64,000 nt of DNA from Mycobacterium sp. PSTR-4-N (GTDB lineage: Bacteria; Actinomycetota; Actinomycetes; Mycobacteriales; Mycobacteriaceae), in assembly GCF_022348085.1 (NCBI RefSeq), contig NZ_JAKRFN010000005.1, positions 290,825-354,824 on the forward strand, given 5' to 3'. Position numbers and translations under genes: made by a program. Below the pieces are notes generated by a model. The model was not told the origin of the DNA. It saw only the letters and a list, made by a program, of their open reading frames with translations, and made no database searches. Below are positions 1-8,818 of this stretch, one piece after another. Each line of letters starts with the position of its first letter. Position 1 is the first letter of the stretch.

Positions 1-938
1 GACGCGCCGATCAACGTCGACGCCACCGTCGGCTCCCGCAGGACCCAGGCCAGCGCCAGCTGGGCCAGCGACTGACCGCGACGTTCGGCGATGGCGGCCA
101 GGCCCCGCAGCCGCTCCAGCACGTCGTCGGTGACCTGCTCGTCATCGAAGGTCGGCCGCGCCGTCGCACGCTCCACGCCGTCGGCGGGCTGGGTGAGATA
201 GCGGTCGGTGAGCAGGCCCTGCGCCAGCGCGGTGAACGCGATCGCGCCCATGCCCGCCGTGTTCAGCTCGGCGGCCAGACCGTCCTCGATCCAGCGGTTC
301 AGAAGCGAGTACGACGGCTGATGGATGACCAGGGGCGTGCCCAGCCGGCGCGCGATCGCCGACGCCTCTGCCGTCTTGGATTGCGAGTACGACGAGATGC
401 CGACGTAGCGGGTCTTGCCCATGCGGACCGCCGTGTCGAGCGCGCCGATCGTCTCCTCCAGCGGAGTGTTCGCATCGATGCGATGGGAGTAGAAGATGTC
501 GACGTAGTCCAGGCCGAGGCGATCGAGGGACTCGTCGAGGCTGTTCAACACATAGGTGCGGCCGCCGAGCTGACCGTACGGGCCGGGCCACATGTCCCAG
601 CCGGCCTTGGTGGAGATCAGCAACTCGTTGCGGTACGGCTTGAAGTCTCGGCGCAGCATGCGGCCGAAGTTCTCCTCCGCCGAACCGTACGGCGGGCCGT
701 AGTTGTTGGCGAGGTCGAAATGCGTGATGCCGCGATCGAAGGCGTGCCGCAACACTTCTCGCTGCGTATCGAACGGCCGGTTGTCGCCGAAGTTGTACCA
801 GAGCCCCAGCGAGATCGCGGGGAGCAGCAGCCCCGAGGTGCCCACCCTCCGGTAGGGCATCTCGCTGTACCGCTGGGCCGAGGCCACCCAGGGGTCGTGG
901 GTGAACGGAACGTCGGTGATCGCGAACTGCTCGGCCAT
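1..938 (-). CDS. Aldo/keto reductase (YghZ/Kv-beta-like), truncated at the window edge
   Basis: Probable NADPH-dependent aldo/keto reductase acting on small aldehydes. The frame reads leftward from ATG at 938 and runs off position 1, so about 312 residues are visible and the C-terminus is missing. The N-terminal MAEQF stretch precedes a barrel with the family tetrad: Asp and Tyr in DLANNYG, Lys in STKAG and His in YSHR. GPPYGSAEENFGR and DIFYSHR are typical of the YghZ (L-glyceraldehyde-3-phosphate reductase) branch. Substrate is not determinable. A 39-bp gap separates it from the DUF2236 gene upstream on the same strand. Confidence 0.88.
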   Translation of the reverse strand, partial: MAEQFAITDVPFTHDPWVASAQRYSEMPYRRVGTSGLLLPAISLGLWYNFGDNRPFDTQREVLRHAFDRGITHFDLANNYGPPYGSAEENFGRMLRRDFKPYRNELLISTKAGWDMWPGPYGQLGGRTYVLNSLDESLDRLGLDYVDIFYSHRIDANTPLEETIGALDTAVRMGKTRYVGISSYSQSKTAEASAIARRLGTPLVIHQPSYSLLNRWIEDGLAAELNTAGMGAIAFTALAQGLLTDRYLTQPADGVERATARPTFDDEQVTDDVLERLRGLAAIAERRGQSLAQLALAWVLREPTVASTLIGA

Positions 939-977
939 CTGTTCATCGTAGGCGTGCGGCCCGGGTGTCCATGAGGG

Positions 978-2234
978 TCAGCGTCGTAGCGGGACCGCGG
1001 CCTCGAAGTGAGCCGCCTTGCCGGCGGATTGCCAGGAGAGCCACCGCTCCCAGCGGTGCAGATTCGTCTGCTGCCACCACCGGTCCAGGGGCGGGCTGAC
1101 CCGGCGCCCGATCTCCAGCGCCGTGATCACCGGTGCGCGGGCCAGCAGGAGCGCGATGCCGGGCAGCGCCGACGGCAGCCGGTAGCGGCGGCGATTCCAC
1201 GGCAGCATGTACAGGCCGAGATAACCCGCCTGCACCCGGTAGTGGTACTCGGCGCGCAGCCGGCGCAGACCGCGGTGCGAGGCCGTCGGGGCGAAGGCCG
1301 GCACGAACGATTCGACGAGTTCGCGTCCGCTGTCGCCGCTGTCGTGGCTGCGGGCGGAGTCGGCCATCAGCAGGATCCGCCACGCGTCGGCGACGGTCTC
1401 GGGAAAATAACCGTCGCACCGCACGCCGACGAGATGCCCGCAATACCGGTTGAAGTGCAGCACCGCACGCATCTCGGCGGGAGAGGTGAGGTGGCCGAGG
1501 GCGAACAGCCCCAACGCTGGTGCCACGCTGCCGCCGAGCAGCGTGAGCAACATCGCGGACTGGCTGATCGGCAGGCCCCAGCGCGCAGCGTCCCACTCCG
1601 GGTGTTCCCGCACCCGCTGCCGGACGCTGACGTGCATGATGCGCACGTGCAGCGAGATGCGCCGACCGAGTGAGCCGGGGGTCAACAGCGCACCCGGACG
1701 GCACACCTCGATCCACCAGCGCGACGTCTCGAGGTAGCGGTGCAGCGCGCGCTGGCCGGCGTACCCGCCCGAGAGGGACAGCGGCACCGCGAGCCAGGCC
1801 TCGGTGTAGGTGTCGGTGGTGCCGGCGTTGCCGAGGGCGCCCAGCGCATACGCCCATCGTCGCCAGACCGCGGCGCCCTGCTCGACCAGCTCGGGGTCCA
1901 GCCAGTCGGGCATCTCCTCGAACTCCGCGAACAGCGCCCGCATCGACTCAGGCGCCTCGGGGAGACTGTCGATGCCGCGGAGCTGGGCCTCCTCCACCAG
2001 ATCTCGCGCGCGCCGGGCGCCCATGTGCCCGTGGTAGGTCTCGGCGACGAAGCGCTCGGCCACCGGGTCACCCTCGGTGAGACCCGCGATGAAGGCTCGG
2101 GCCACCGTGTCGGACGGAAACGGGTCCACTCCTGTCAGCCGCCGGAGGCCGTGACGCAGCCGGGCGCGGCGGACGCCCACCTCGGGGTAGCGGAACGCAG
2201 TCGGTGCCGCGGGCGGGCGTGCGGTGTCGGGCAT
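978..2234 (-). CDS. Oxygenase MpaB family protein (DUF2236)
   Basis: A 418-residue protein of the DUF2236 family, which includes fungal MpaB and bacterial latex-clearing (rubber) oxygenases, haem b proteins. The core contains the expected helical stretches, a basic residue-rich HVRIMHVSVR segment, and the FNRYCGH motif followed by GYFP. Mycobacteria carry many paralogues, mostly uncharacterised, so the substrate is unknown. No signal peptide or clear membrane helix is seen. It starts at ATG 2234, 53 bp after the stop of the small gene upstream on the same strand. Confidence 0.82.
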   Translation of the reverse strand: MPDTARPPAAPTAFRYPEVGVRRARLRHGLRRLTGVDPFPSDTVARAFIAGLTEGDPVAERFVAETYHGHMGARRARDLVEEAQLRGIDSLPEAPESMRALFAEFEEMPDWLDPELVEQGAAVWRRWAYALGALGNAGTTDTYTEAWLAVPLSLSGGYAGQRALHRYLETSRWWIEVCRPGALLTPGSLGRRISLHVRIMHVSVRQRVREHPEWDAARWGLPISQSAMLLTLLGGSVAPALGLFALGHLTSPAEMRAVLHFNRYCGHLVGVRCDGYFPETVADAWRILLMADSARSHDSGDSGRELVESFVPAFAPTASHRGLRRLRAEYHYRVQAGYLGLYMLPWNRRRYRLPSALPGIALLLARAPVITALEIGRRVSPPLDRWWQQTNLHRWERWLSWQSAGKAAHFEAAVPLRR

Positions 2235-2287
2235 CTGTCTGTCTTAGCGCAGGGTGGCTGCCACGGTCCGGCGTTCGGTGGCTCTGC

Positions 2288-2590
2288 TCACCCTTCCTGC
2301 GGATCGTCGTCCGCGAGCGTGCCCTCGGCCTCGGTGAATTCGACGCTGTACGGGGCACGTGGCGGCGAGATCTCATCGAGTCGTTCGTTGATCGCCTGCG
2401 CCACGATGTCGTGCTGCAACGGAGGCAGCGCCAACGCACCGTTGAGATAGGCGTCGAGTTCGAACCGGCTCGCGATCCCGCCGTACGCGAAGTAGCGCAA
2501 CCACAGTTCGGCAGTCGTGAGGCCTGCGGATTCGAACGCCTGCCGGAATCGTTGTTGTACGTCGCCCTGACTGACCATCTGTCTGATCAC
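2288..2590 (-). CDS. Small hypothetical protein coupled to the ANTAR regulator
   Basis: A 100-residue soluble acidic protein of unknown function, rich in Ala, Glu and Leu, with no motif I recognise. Its GTG start overlaps the TGA of the GAF-ANTAR gene (GTGA at 2587-2590), so the two are probably translationally coupled. An in-frame ATG at 2578 (MVSQGDV) is an equally possible start, preceded by an AGAAGG stretch. The coupling suggests a role linked to the ANTAR protein, but nothing in the sequence shows what that is. Confidence 0.6.
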   Translation of the reverse strand: MIRQMVSQGDVQQRFRQAFESAGLTTAELWLRYFAYGGIASRFELDAYLNGALALPPLQHDIVAQAINERLDEISPPRAPYSVEFTEAEGTLADDDPQEG

Positions 2591-3306
2591 CCTTCTGTCG
2601 CCGAGGCGACGACCCGCTCGGCGACCTGAATCAGGATGCGGCGGCTGCCATGGGACTCCAGGACGAGCTGTCGAAACGCCTCGTCGGGACCGATCTGGTT
2701 GCGCGCCATCATGATCCCTCGGGCCATCGCGATGACGTCGCGGTTGCGCAACGTGTCTTTGAGGGTGTCGCTCATCTGTTCCGCGGCCTGCACCGTCAGG
2801 ACATTGCCGACGAAGATCGCCGCCTGACGTGCGAAGCGACGCAACAGGTCTGCGTCTTTGTCGGAGTATGCGTCTGCCGCTGTGGAGTACACCTTCAGGG
2901 CCCCCAGGGAACGCTCACCCACGAGCAGGGCAGCACTCATGAAGGACCGCATTCCCTCTGCACGTGCCGCGCCCGTCCACGACGGCCATCGTTGTTCGTC
3001 TGCATCCGGCTCCGACCGGATGAAGCGGCCTTCGCGCCACGCAGTCAGGCACGGCCCCTCGTCGAGCTGATACTGCAGATCATCGAGCAGCTCTGCGAGC
3101 GGGTCGGTGGCGGCGGATGTGATACGCCTGCCGTCCGAATCCAGCAGAGACAGACCGGCTCCGGTGCTGTGACCGATGGTGTCGGCGGCGACCGACGTCA
3201 TGGTGGCCAGCGCTGTGGTGACGGTGTCCTCGGTCAGCAAGATGCCGGCCAGGCTGGCGAAGATGCCGGCCAACTCCGTGTCGGGCTGCGGCTGGGGAGC
3301 GGTCAT
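2587..3306 (-). CDS. GAF and ANTAR domain RNA-binding regulator
   Basis: A 239-residue signalling protein with an N-terminal GAF domain (about residues 25-165) and a C-terminal ANTAR domain (about 175-232, MARGIMMARNQIGPDEAF then SRRILIQVAERVV). ANTAR domains bind paired stem-loops in nascent RNA and prevent termination. In mycobacteria GAF-ANTAR proteins are common stress or metabolic regulators. GTG 3309 immediately precedes ATG 3306. I chose the ATG. A GGGTAA hexamer 8 bp upstream on the minus strand would allow a nearly leaderless transcript, but no -35 match is seen. The ligand of the GAF domain is unknown. Confidence 0.88.
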   Translation of the reverse strand: MTAPQPQPDTELAGIFASLAGILLTEDTVTTALATMTSVAADTIGHSTGAGLSLLDSDGRRITSAATDPLAELLDDLQYQLDEGPCLTAWREGRFIRSEPDADEQRWPSWTGAARAEGMRSFMSAALLVGERSLGALKVYSTAADAYSDKDADLLRRFARQAAIFVGNVLTVQAAEQMSDTLKDTLRNRDVIAMARGIMMARNQIGPDEAFRQLVLESHGSRRILIQVAERVVASATEG

Positions 3307-3394
3307 CACGGGCTTTTACCCCACACCGCGTCCGTCATGCGCCCGTCGGCCGGTTTCCCCTGCGCTGTGACAGCGGGAGAGGGAGGATGGCCGG

Positions 3395-5143
3395 GTGGCC
3401 ACCCTGATGTCTGTGAACGTGGGGCTGCCCCGCGACGTGTCGTGGAACGATCGCACCGTTTTCACGGGGGCCTGGAAAGATCCCGTCTCCGGACCGCGGC
3501 GGGTACGTCGGCTCAACATCGACGGCGACGGGCAGGGCGACCTCGGCGGCCACGGCGGGGAGAATCGCGCCGTGCTGGTGTACCAGATGGATTCCTACCG
3601 GCACTGGGCCCGCGAGTTCGGGCGCGACGACCTCGTGCCCGGACTGCTGGGGGAGAACCTCACGGTGGAGGGGCTCCCTGATGACGAAGTCTGTATCGGT
3701 GACCGCTACCGCGTGGGCGACGCGGTCCTCGAGGTGACCCAGCCGAGGGTCACCTGCTACCGCGCCGGGATGCGGATCGGGGAGCCGCGGATGGCCGCGC
3801 TGCTGGTCGCCCATCGGCGGCCGGGGTTCTACTGCCGGGTGATCATGGAGGGCGACGTCGAAGCCGGTCAGGAGATCGTCAAGATCGCCGATGGTCCCGA
3901 GCAGATGACCGTCGCCGAGATCGACGCGCTGCTCTACCTTCCCGGCCACCCGCGCGACGGACTCACCCGGGCGCTGCGCATCCCCGCCCTCAGCCCGGGC
4001 TGGCAGGGCTCCCTGCGGGCGCTTGCCGAACACGACGCCGCAGCCTCCGGCAACCCCGGCCTGGCCGCCGCCGGTCCGCCGCCCGCCTGGACCGGCTTTC
4101 GCTCGCTTGTCGTACGCGACGTCGTCGAGGAGAGCCGGTCGGTACGGTCGGTGGTCCTCGCCGATCCGGCTGACGCGCCGTTACCGAAATGGCTTGCCGG
4201 CCAATCGGTCACGCTCCGGTTGCCGCGCAGCGGCGAAGCGCCCGCCCTGATCCGTACCTATTCGCTGTGCAACGCGCCGGGCAGTCCCTCCTACCGCATC
4301 GGTGTCAAGCGCGAACCGCACGGCGCCGCAAGCGAATACCTGCACACACGGCTGCGACCCGGGGACTCGCTCGACGTCGCCGCGCCGCGCGGCACGTTCT
4401 GGTTGGCCGACGACGAGTCACCGGTCGTCCTCGTCTCCGCCGGGGTCGGGGTCACGCCGGTGTTGTCGATGCTGGCCGCTCTGGTGGCCACCGCGTCCAC
4501 CCGGCCGGTGTGGTGGCTGCACGGCGCGCGCAACGGCGCCGACCACGCCTTCGCGGCCGAAGTCCATGAGGCACTGAAAGCACTGCCGCACAGCACGTCT
4601 CACGTTGTCTACAGCCGGCCCGCGTCGACAGACCGCGTGGGGGTCGACTTCAGCGCGTCGGGTCGGCTGTCGGCGGCGACGCTCGAGGTGTTGAACATCC
4701 CCCGCGAGGCCAGCGCCTATGTGTGCGGACCGCAGCCGTTCATGACCGCGATGGAAGCGGCGCTGCTCGAGCACGGCCTGAACCCGTCACGGGTGCACAC
4801 CGAGATCTTCGGTGCGGGCCCGGCCCTCACGCCCGGTATCGCCGCCACCACCGTCGCTCCGCATCAACCCGACGGCGACCCGGGACCGGGGCCCGAGGTG
4901 CAGTTCGTCCGCAGCGGGCTCGCCGTGCAGTGGGGGCCCGATCGGATGAGCCTGCTCGAACTCGCCGAGGCGTGCGACGTGCCGACCCGGTGGTCGTGCC
5001 GTACCGGCGTGTGTCACAACTGCGAGACGGCCGTGCTGTCCGGGTCGGTGCGCTACGACCCCGAGCCGCTGGAACCGCCCGCCGACGGGAACGTGCTCAT
5101 CTGTTGCGCGTCACCCGTCGAGCCGCTGGCGCTGGATCTGTAG
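3395..5143 (+). CDS. MOSC - ferredoxin reductase - 2Fe-2S ferredoxin fusion protein
   Basis: A 582-residue three-part redox protein. Residues 1 to about 220 are a YiiM-like MOSC domain, with GGHGGENRAV and the conserved Cys in PRVTCYRAG. About 235-480 is an FAD/NAD reductase module with RTYSL for flavin and SAGVGVTPVLSML for the nucleotide. The last 90 residues are a plant-type 2Fe-2S ferredoxin with Cys 535, 540, 543 and a fourth Cys near 570. Such fusions deliver electrons from NAD(P)H to a molybdenum-cofactor-type sulfur site and in known relatives reduce N-hydroxylated compounds. GTG at 3395 has GGAGG 8 nt upstream. ATG 3407 is an alternative. The 3' end overlaps the opposing DUF2231 gene by 33 bp. 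Confidence 0.9.
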   Translation: MATLMSVNVGLPRDVSWNDRTVFTGAWKDPVSGPRRVRRLNIDGDGQGDLGGHGGENRAVLVYQMDSYRHWAREFGRDDLVPGLLGENLTVEGLPDDEVCIGDRYRVGDAVLEVTQPRVTCYRAGMRIGEPRMAALLVAHRRPGFYCRVIMEGDVEAGQEIVKIADGPEQMTVAEIDALLYLPGHPRDGLTRALRIPALSPGWQGSLRALAEHDAAASGNPGLAAAGPPPAWTGFRSLVVRDVVEESRSVRSVVLADPADAPLPKWLAGQSVTLRLPRSGEAPALIRTYSLCNAPGSPSYRIGVKREPHGAASEYLHTRLRPGDSLDVAAPRGTFWLADDESPVVLVSAGVGVTPVLSMLAALVATASTRPVWWLHGARNGADHAFAAEVHEALKALPHSTSHVVYSRPASTDRVGVDFSASGRLSAATLEVLNIPREASAYVCGPQPFMTAMEAALLEHGLNPSRVHTEIFGAGPALTPGIAATTVAPHQPDGDPGPGPEVQFVRSGLAVQWGPDRMSLLELAEACDVPTRWSCRTGVCHNCETAVLSGSVRYDPEPLEPPADGNVLICCASPVEPLALDL

Positions 5144-5665
5144 CGGCGACTGCCACCGGAACATCCCCGCGCCCTGGGCGTAGGACAGATGGCCGCCGAG
5201 CGCGCCGCCGATTCCCATCGCCAGCAGCCCGAGGATGGAGTAGCGGCGCGCGACAGCCGGCTTTTCGCGTCGGTACGCGCGGTAGGCCAGCGAGAACAGC
5301 CCGACGGCCACCGCATTCGACCCCGCATGCACCAGACCCACCCGCTGCTGCCGGCGGTTCAACAACGGGAAATCGGCCCAGCCGGCGAGCACCGTCGGTG
5401 GAACAGCGGCGAGACCGACGCCGAGAAGCCTGCGCGCGGCCTCCGGATCGTCGAACACGACGTCGAACAGGATCGAGGCCGACCACGGCCCGATCGGGAT
5501 CGTGACCAGCAGCGGATGAACCGGGTGCCCCAGCCACGAGCCGCGCAGCAATCGCGCGAGCCCGGTACGGGTGACGATCCGGTCCGCGACGTCCGCTGCG
5601 ACCCCGGCCGTGCCATCGAGCGAATCGAAACGGTCGACACCGGCGAGGATCTCATGCGCATTCAT
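5111..5665 (-). CDS. DUF2231 membrane protein
   Basis: A 184-residue inner-membrane protein of the DUF2231 family. LGHPVHPLLVTIPIGPW is the family signature, followed by about four hydrophobic helices between residues 50 and 170. Function is unknown. In other bacteria the family is often found with cytochromes or ferredoxin reductases, and here it faces a ferredoxin-reductase fusion tail to tail. ATG 5665 is supported by the family N-terminus. A GATT-N15-GGGTAG element sits about 15 bp upstream, too degenerate to call a promoter. Confidence 0.82.
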   Translation of the reverse strand: MNAHEILAGVDRFDSLDGTAGVAADVADRIVTRTGLARLLRGSWLGHPVHPLLVTIPIGPWSASILFDVVFDDPEAARRLLGVGLAAVPPTVLAGWADFPLLNRRQQRVGLVHAGSNAVAVGLFSLAYRAYRREKPAVARRYSILGLLAMGIGGALGGHLSYAQGAGMFRWQSPLQIQRQRLDG

Positions 5666-5752
5666 GCCGGGGCACTACCCCGTGGCCGCCCGTCCAATCA
5701 CGTTCCACGATGTCGATGCATAGTGACACCGGCACGGGGTAACCGCGCCCGC

Positions 5753-6706
5753 ATGGCGAAGATCGGCTACTTCCTGTCCTGTGAGCAGTACACCCCTGCG
5801 AGTCTGATCGAGCAGGCCAAACGCGCCGAGGACGCCGGGTTCGAGGCGCTGTGGATCTCCGATCACTTCCATCCGTGGAACGACGAGCAGGGCCAGAGCC
5901 CCTTCGTGTGGGGCGTGATCGGAGCGCTGTCTCAGGTCACGTCGCTGCCGGTGAGCACGGCGGTGACGTGTCCGACGATGCGGATTCACCCGGCGATCAT
6001 CGCGCAGGCGGCCGCGACGGCGGCTGTGCAGCTCGACGGCAGGTTCGTGCTCGGGGTGGGCAGCGGAGAACTGCTCAACGAGCACATCTTCGGCGATCCG
6101 TGGCCATCGGTGGGCGTCCGGCTGGAGATGCTCGAAGAGGCGATCGACGTGATCCGCTTGTTGCACCGCGGCGACGAGGTCAGCCACCACGGCGAACACT
6201 ACGAGGTGCAGGAGGCGCGCATCTACACCCGCCCCGAGCAGCCGGTGCCCATCTATGTGTCCGGATTCGGCCCGCAGGCAGCCGAATTCGCCGGACGGCT
6301 CGGGGACGGGTTCTGCACGACGATGCCCGACGCCGAGCTGATCACGACGTTCCGCGATTCCGGTGGTGGCGACAAGCCGGTGCAGGCGGGCACGAAGGTG
6401 AGCTGGGATCGCGATGCCGACACCGGGCTCGATGCCGCGCATCGGCTGTGGGCCAACGAGGCACTGCCCGGCCAGCTGGCGCAGACGCTGCCGCGGCCGC
6501 GTGACTTCATGGCAGCGTCGACTCTGGTCCCGCGTGACATGGTGGCCGAGTCGGTGGCGTGCGGCCCGGATGCCGATGCCCACGCTGCCCAGGTGCGCCA
6601 GTACGTCGACGCCGGGGTCGACGAGGTCTACGTGCAGCAGATCGGTCCGGACCTCGACGGATTCTTCACCAGCTGGCAGCAGGACGTGCTGCCGCAGTTC
6701 AGCTGA
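5753..6706 (+). CDS. F420-dependent LLM-class oxidoreductase, F420-G6PDH-like family
   Basis: A 317-residue luciferase-fold enzyme that would use coenzyme F420. The beginning MAKIGYFLSCEQ, WISDHFHPWNDEQGQSPFVW and the GVGSGELLNEH segment match the family related to F420-dependent glucose-6-phosphate dehydrogenase, which is larger than true Fgd in mycobacteria and of undefined substrate. ATG 5753 is chosen because the family begins there. The frame is open 560 bp further upstream but that part has no family similarity. Transcription probably ends at the long hairpin at 6736-6798. Confidence 0.85.
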   Translation: MAKIGYFLSCEQYTPASLIEQAKRAEDAGFEALWISDHFHPWNDEQGQSPFVWGVIGALSQVTSLPVSTAVTCPTMRIHPAIIAQAAATAAVQLDGRFVLGVGSGELLNEHIFGDPWPSVGVRLEMLEEAIDVIRLLHRGDEVSHHGEHYEVQEARIYTRPEQPVPIYVSGFGPQAAEFAGRLGDGFCTTMPDAELITTFRDSGGGDKPVQAGTKVSWDRDADTGLDAAHRLWANEALPGQLAQTLPRPRDFMAASTLVPRDMVAESVACGPDADAHAAQVRQYVDAGVDEVYVQQIGPDLDGFFTSWQQDVLPQFS

Positions 6707-6735
6707 CGCGGCTCGGCTCGGCTGGCATCGAACCC

Positions 6736-6798
6736 CGCCCAAACCGACGTTCGGGCGGGAAATGGCCGTGATTTCGCACCCGAACGTCGGTTTGGGCG
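6736..6798. terminator. Long perfect inverted repeat between convergent genes
   Basis: Two 20-base arms (6736-6755 and 6779-6798) are exact reverse complements, separated by 23 bases. The repeat lies between the stops of the F420 enzyme (plus) and malQ (minus), so it can act as a bidirectional terminator. It lacks a clear T-tract. The arms are longer than a typical intrinsic terminator, so it may belong to a dispersed repeat family. Confidence 0.7.
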
Positions 6799-6801
6799 CA
6801 G

Positions 6802-8784
6802 TCAGGACCGCCGCATCGCCTCGGTGATCGCGGCGACCCGCGGATCGGCCCGCAGCTCCTCCAGGGTTTCCGGCAGCGGAAGCCGCCAATTCGGATACTC
6901 GTCCACGGTGCCGGGCAGATTCGGCTGATGTACCTCGCCGATGACGTCGTAGGGCGAGATCAACCTGAGTCTGCTCGGGGTGCGGGCCAGGAGCCGGTGC
7001 ATCGCGAGAACGATGGCGTCGTCGTCGGTCTCGTCGGCTCCGAGGAACCCTTCGGAACGCAACAGCGCCAGCCACTCCGCCCGTTCAGCGTCGGCATTCG
7101 CCTGCTCGGCCGGTACGTCGTCGAGCAGGCCGAGGTCGGCGCGAGCCCGAACGTGCTCACCCGCCAGGAACCCCGCGGCGGTCGGCAGGTCGTGGGTCGA
7201 GATGCTCGCGGCCGCCCGCTCCGGCCATCGTGCCGGGGGCAGTAGCGGCTCTTCCGGCTCGTCCAGGTCGCGGGTGAACCACGCGACCGCGCAGCCGAGC
7301 ATCTCGTTGTCCGCCAGGGCCTGCGTCACCTCGGGCTCGACGGTGCCCAGGTCCTCGCCGACGACGGTGGCGTTGGCACGGTGGGCCTCCAGCGCCAGCA
7401 CCGCCAGCATCGCCTCGGCGTCGTAGTGCACGTAGGTGCCGCGGTCGGGACCGTCGCCCGGCGGTATCCACCACAGCCGCCACAACCCGGCGACGTGGTC
7501 GATGCGCAGCCCGTCGGCGTGGGAGAGCGCGGCGCGCAACATGTCGCGCAACGGTGCGTATCCACTCTCAGCCAGCCGGTCGGGCCGCCATGGTGGCAGC
7601 CCCCAGTCCTGGCCGCGCGGCGTGAAGTTGTCCGGCGGCGCGCCGATGCTGACCCCGGTCGCCAGTACATCGGCCAGTGCCCACGCGTCGGCGCCGTCCG
7701 CGTCGACGCCGACCGCGAGGTCGTGAAGCACCCCCAACGCCATTCCCGAGGACTTCGCCGCATCCCGCGTCGCACTGAGCTGCGCAGCGCACTGCTCCTG
7801 AACCCACGAATGAAAGGCCAACCGCGGAGCCAACTCTCGCCGGGCCGCGGTGACGGCCTCGCTGGACACCTCGCGCAGCGGTGCGGGCCACCGGCTCCAC
7901 CGGCCGCCGTGCCGTTCGGCGAGCGCACAGTAGGTGGCCCAGTCGCGCAGGCCGTCGGACGCATCGCCGGCCAGCGGATCGGGTCGTCCGGCCGAGTGCC
8001 ACAGCAGCTCCAGCGCCGAACGCTTCGCCGCCCACACCAGATCGTGGTCGATGCGCGGCATGGTCGCCGAGACGCGGAGCGCGTCGACGTCGGCACGGGT
8101 GGTGGGGTCGGCGTGCGCATAGGCGGGCAGGTCCTCGATACGCAACGCCAAGGGGTTGGCGAACCGGCGGCTCGACGGCGTGTACGGCGAGGGCTGCACC
8201 GGGTGGGTCGGGCCGGGTGCGTGCAGCGGATTGAGAAGCACCGCCCCGCAACCGTGTTCGGCTGCCGTCCAGCGGATGAATTCGGTCAGATCGCCGAGGT
8301 CGCCGATACCCCAGGAGCGTTCGGAACGCAGCGCGTAGAGCTGCAGCATCCAGCCCCACGTGTCCGGGGCCGTGGGCACCGTGGGTGGCGCCGCGACGAG
8401 TGTGACCTCCTGGCCGTCGCGGGTGTGCAGCCGATACCACCCGGGCGCCAGATCGGCTGGGATCTCGTCGTGCACGTCGATGTGGACGCCGTCTTCGGCG
8501 ACCAGCAGTGTCGCCCCGGGAACCGGCCGCGCCCGACCGGTCAACCGCACGGCGAGGGTCGGTGGCAGCACCCCGGCGCGCTCACGCTCCTCGAGGCGGG
8601 CCAACTCGGCGCGGCGCTGCGCCTCGGTACCGGCCTCCACGTCGAGAAGTCCGAGCACGCGGATCACGACCTCGGCATCGACGTTCACCGGTTCTCGACG
8701 CTCGTTGCGGTAGGAGGTCGCGACGCCGTGCGCGTCGGCCAACCGGCGCAGGTCATCAGGCACGGGCGGGAGATCGGGGCTCAC
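6802..8784 (-). CDS. malQ: 4-alpha-glucanotransferase (amylomaltase)
   Basis: A 660-residue GH77 enzyme that transfers maltooligosyl units during maltose, glycogen or trehalose metabolism in the cytosol. It has the mycobacterial N-terminal extension of about 150 residues before the barrel. Catalytic acids are visible: nucleophile Asp in GLRIDHVAGLW, general acid Glu in VVGEDLG and the third Asp in STHDLPT. The GTG at 8784 is preferred over the farther ATG at 8847, which would overlap the upstream gene, because a SigF-like -10 (GGGTAT) lies only 10 bp before it. The transcript would then be leaderless. Confidence 0.93.
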   Translation of the reverse strand: MSPDLPPVPDDLRRLADAHGVATSYRNERREPVNVDAEVVIRVLGLLDVEAGTEAQRRAELARLEERERAGVLPPTLAVRLTGRARPVPGATLLVAEDGVHIDVHDEIPADLAPGWYRLHTRDGQEVTLVAAPPTVPTAPDTWGWMLQLYALRSERSWGIGDLGDLTEFIRWTAAEHGCGAVLLNPLHAPGPTHPVQPSPYTPSSRRFANPLALRIEDLPAYAHADPTTRADVDALRVSATMPRIDHDLVWAAKRSALELLWHSAGRPDPLAGDASDGLRDWATYCALAERHGGRWSRWPAPLREVSSEAVTAARRELAPRLAFHSWVQEQCAAQLSATRDAAKSSGMALGVLHDLAVGVDADGADAWALADVLATGVSIGAPPDNFTPRGQDWGLPPWRPDRLAESGYAPLRDMLRAALSHADGLRIDHVAGLWRLWWIPPGDGPDRGTYVHYDAEAMLAVLALEAHRANATVVGEDLGTVEPEVTQALADNEMLGCAVAWFTRDLDEPEEPLLPPARWPERAAASISTHDLPTAAGFLAGEHVRARADLGLLDDVPAEQANADAERAEWLALLRSEGFLGADETDDDAIVLAMHRLLARTPSRLRLISPYDVIGEVHQPNLPGTVDEYPNWRLPLPETLEELRADPRVAAITEAMRRS

Positions 8785-8793
8785 CGCGGCTCT

Positions 8794-8818
8794 ATACCCC
8801 GCGCGCAGATCTCTACAC
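8794..8818 (-). promoter_or_regulatory. SigF-like promoter of malQ
   Basis: On the minus strand GTGT (8815-8818), a 15-base spacer and GGGTAT (8794-8799) match the mycobacterial SigF consensus GTTT-N15-17-GGGTAT with one mismatch. The expected start site is about 3 bases before the GTG codon of malQ. It overlaps the end of the VIT gene. Confidence 0.5.

Noticed and set aside
5666..5700. SigF promoter for the DUF2231 gene
   Set aside because: GATT-N15-GGGTAG has mismatches in both boxes, too weak to list.
5189..5752. Upstream extension of the F420 enzyme frame
   Set aside because: Antisense to DUF2231 and unlike the family. The enzyme starts at 5753.
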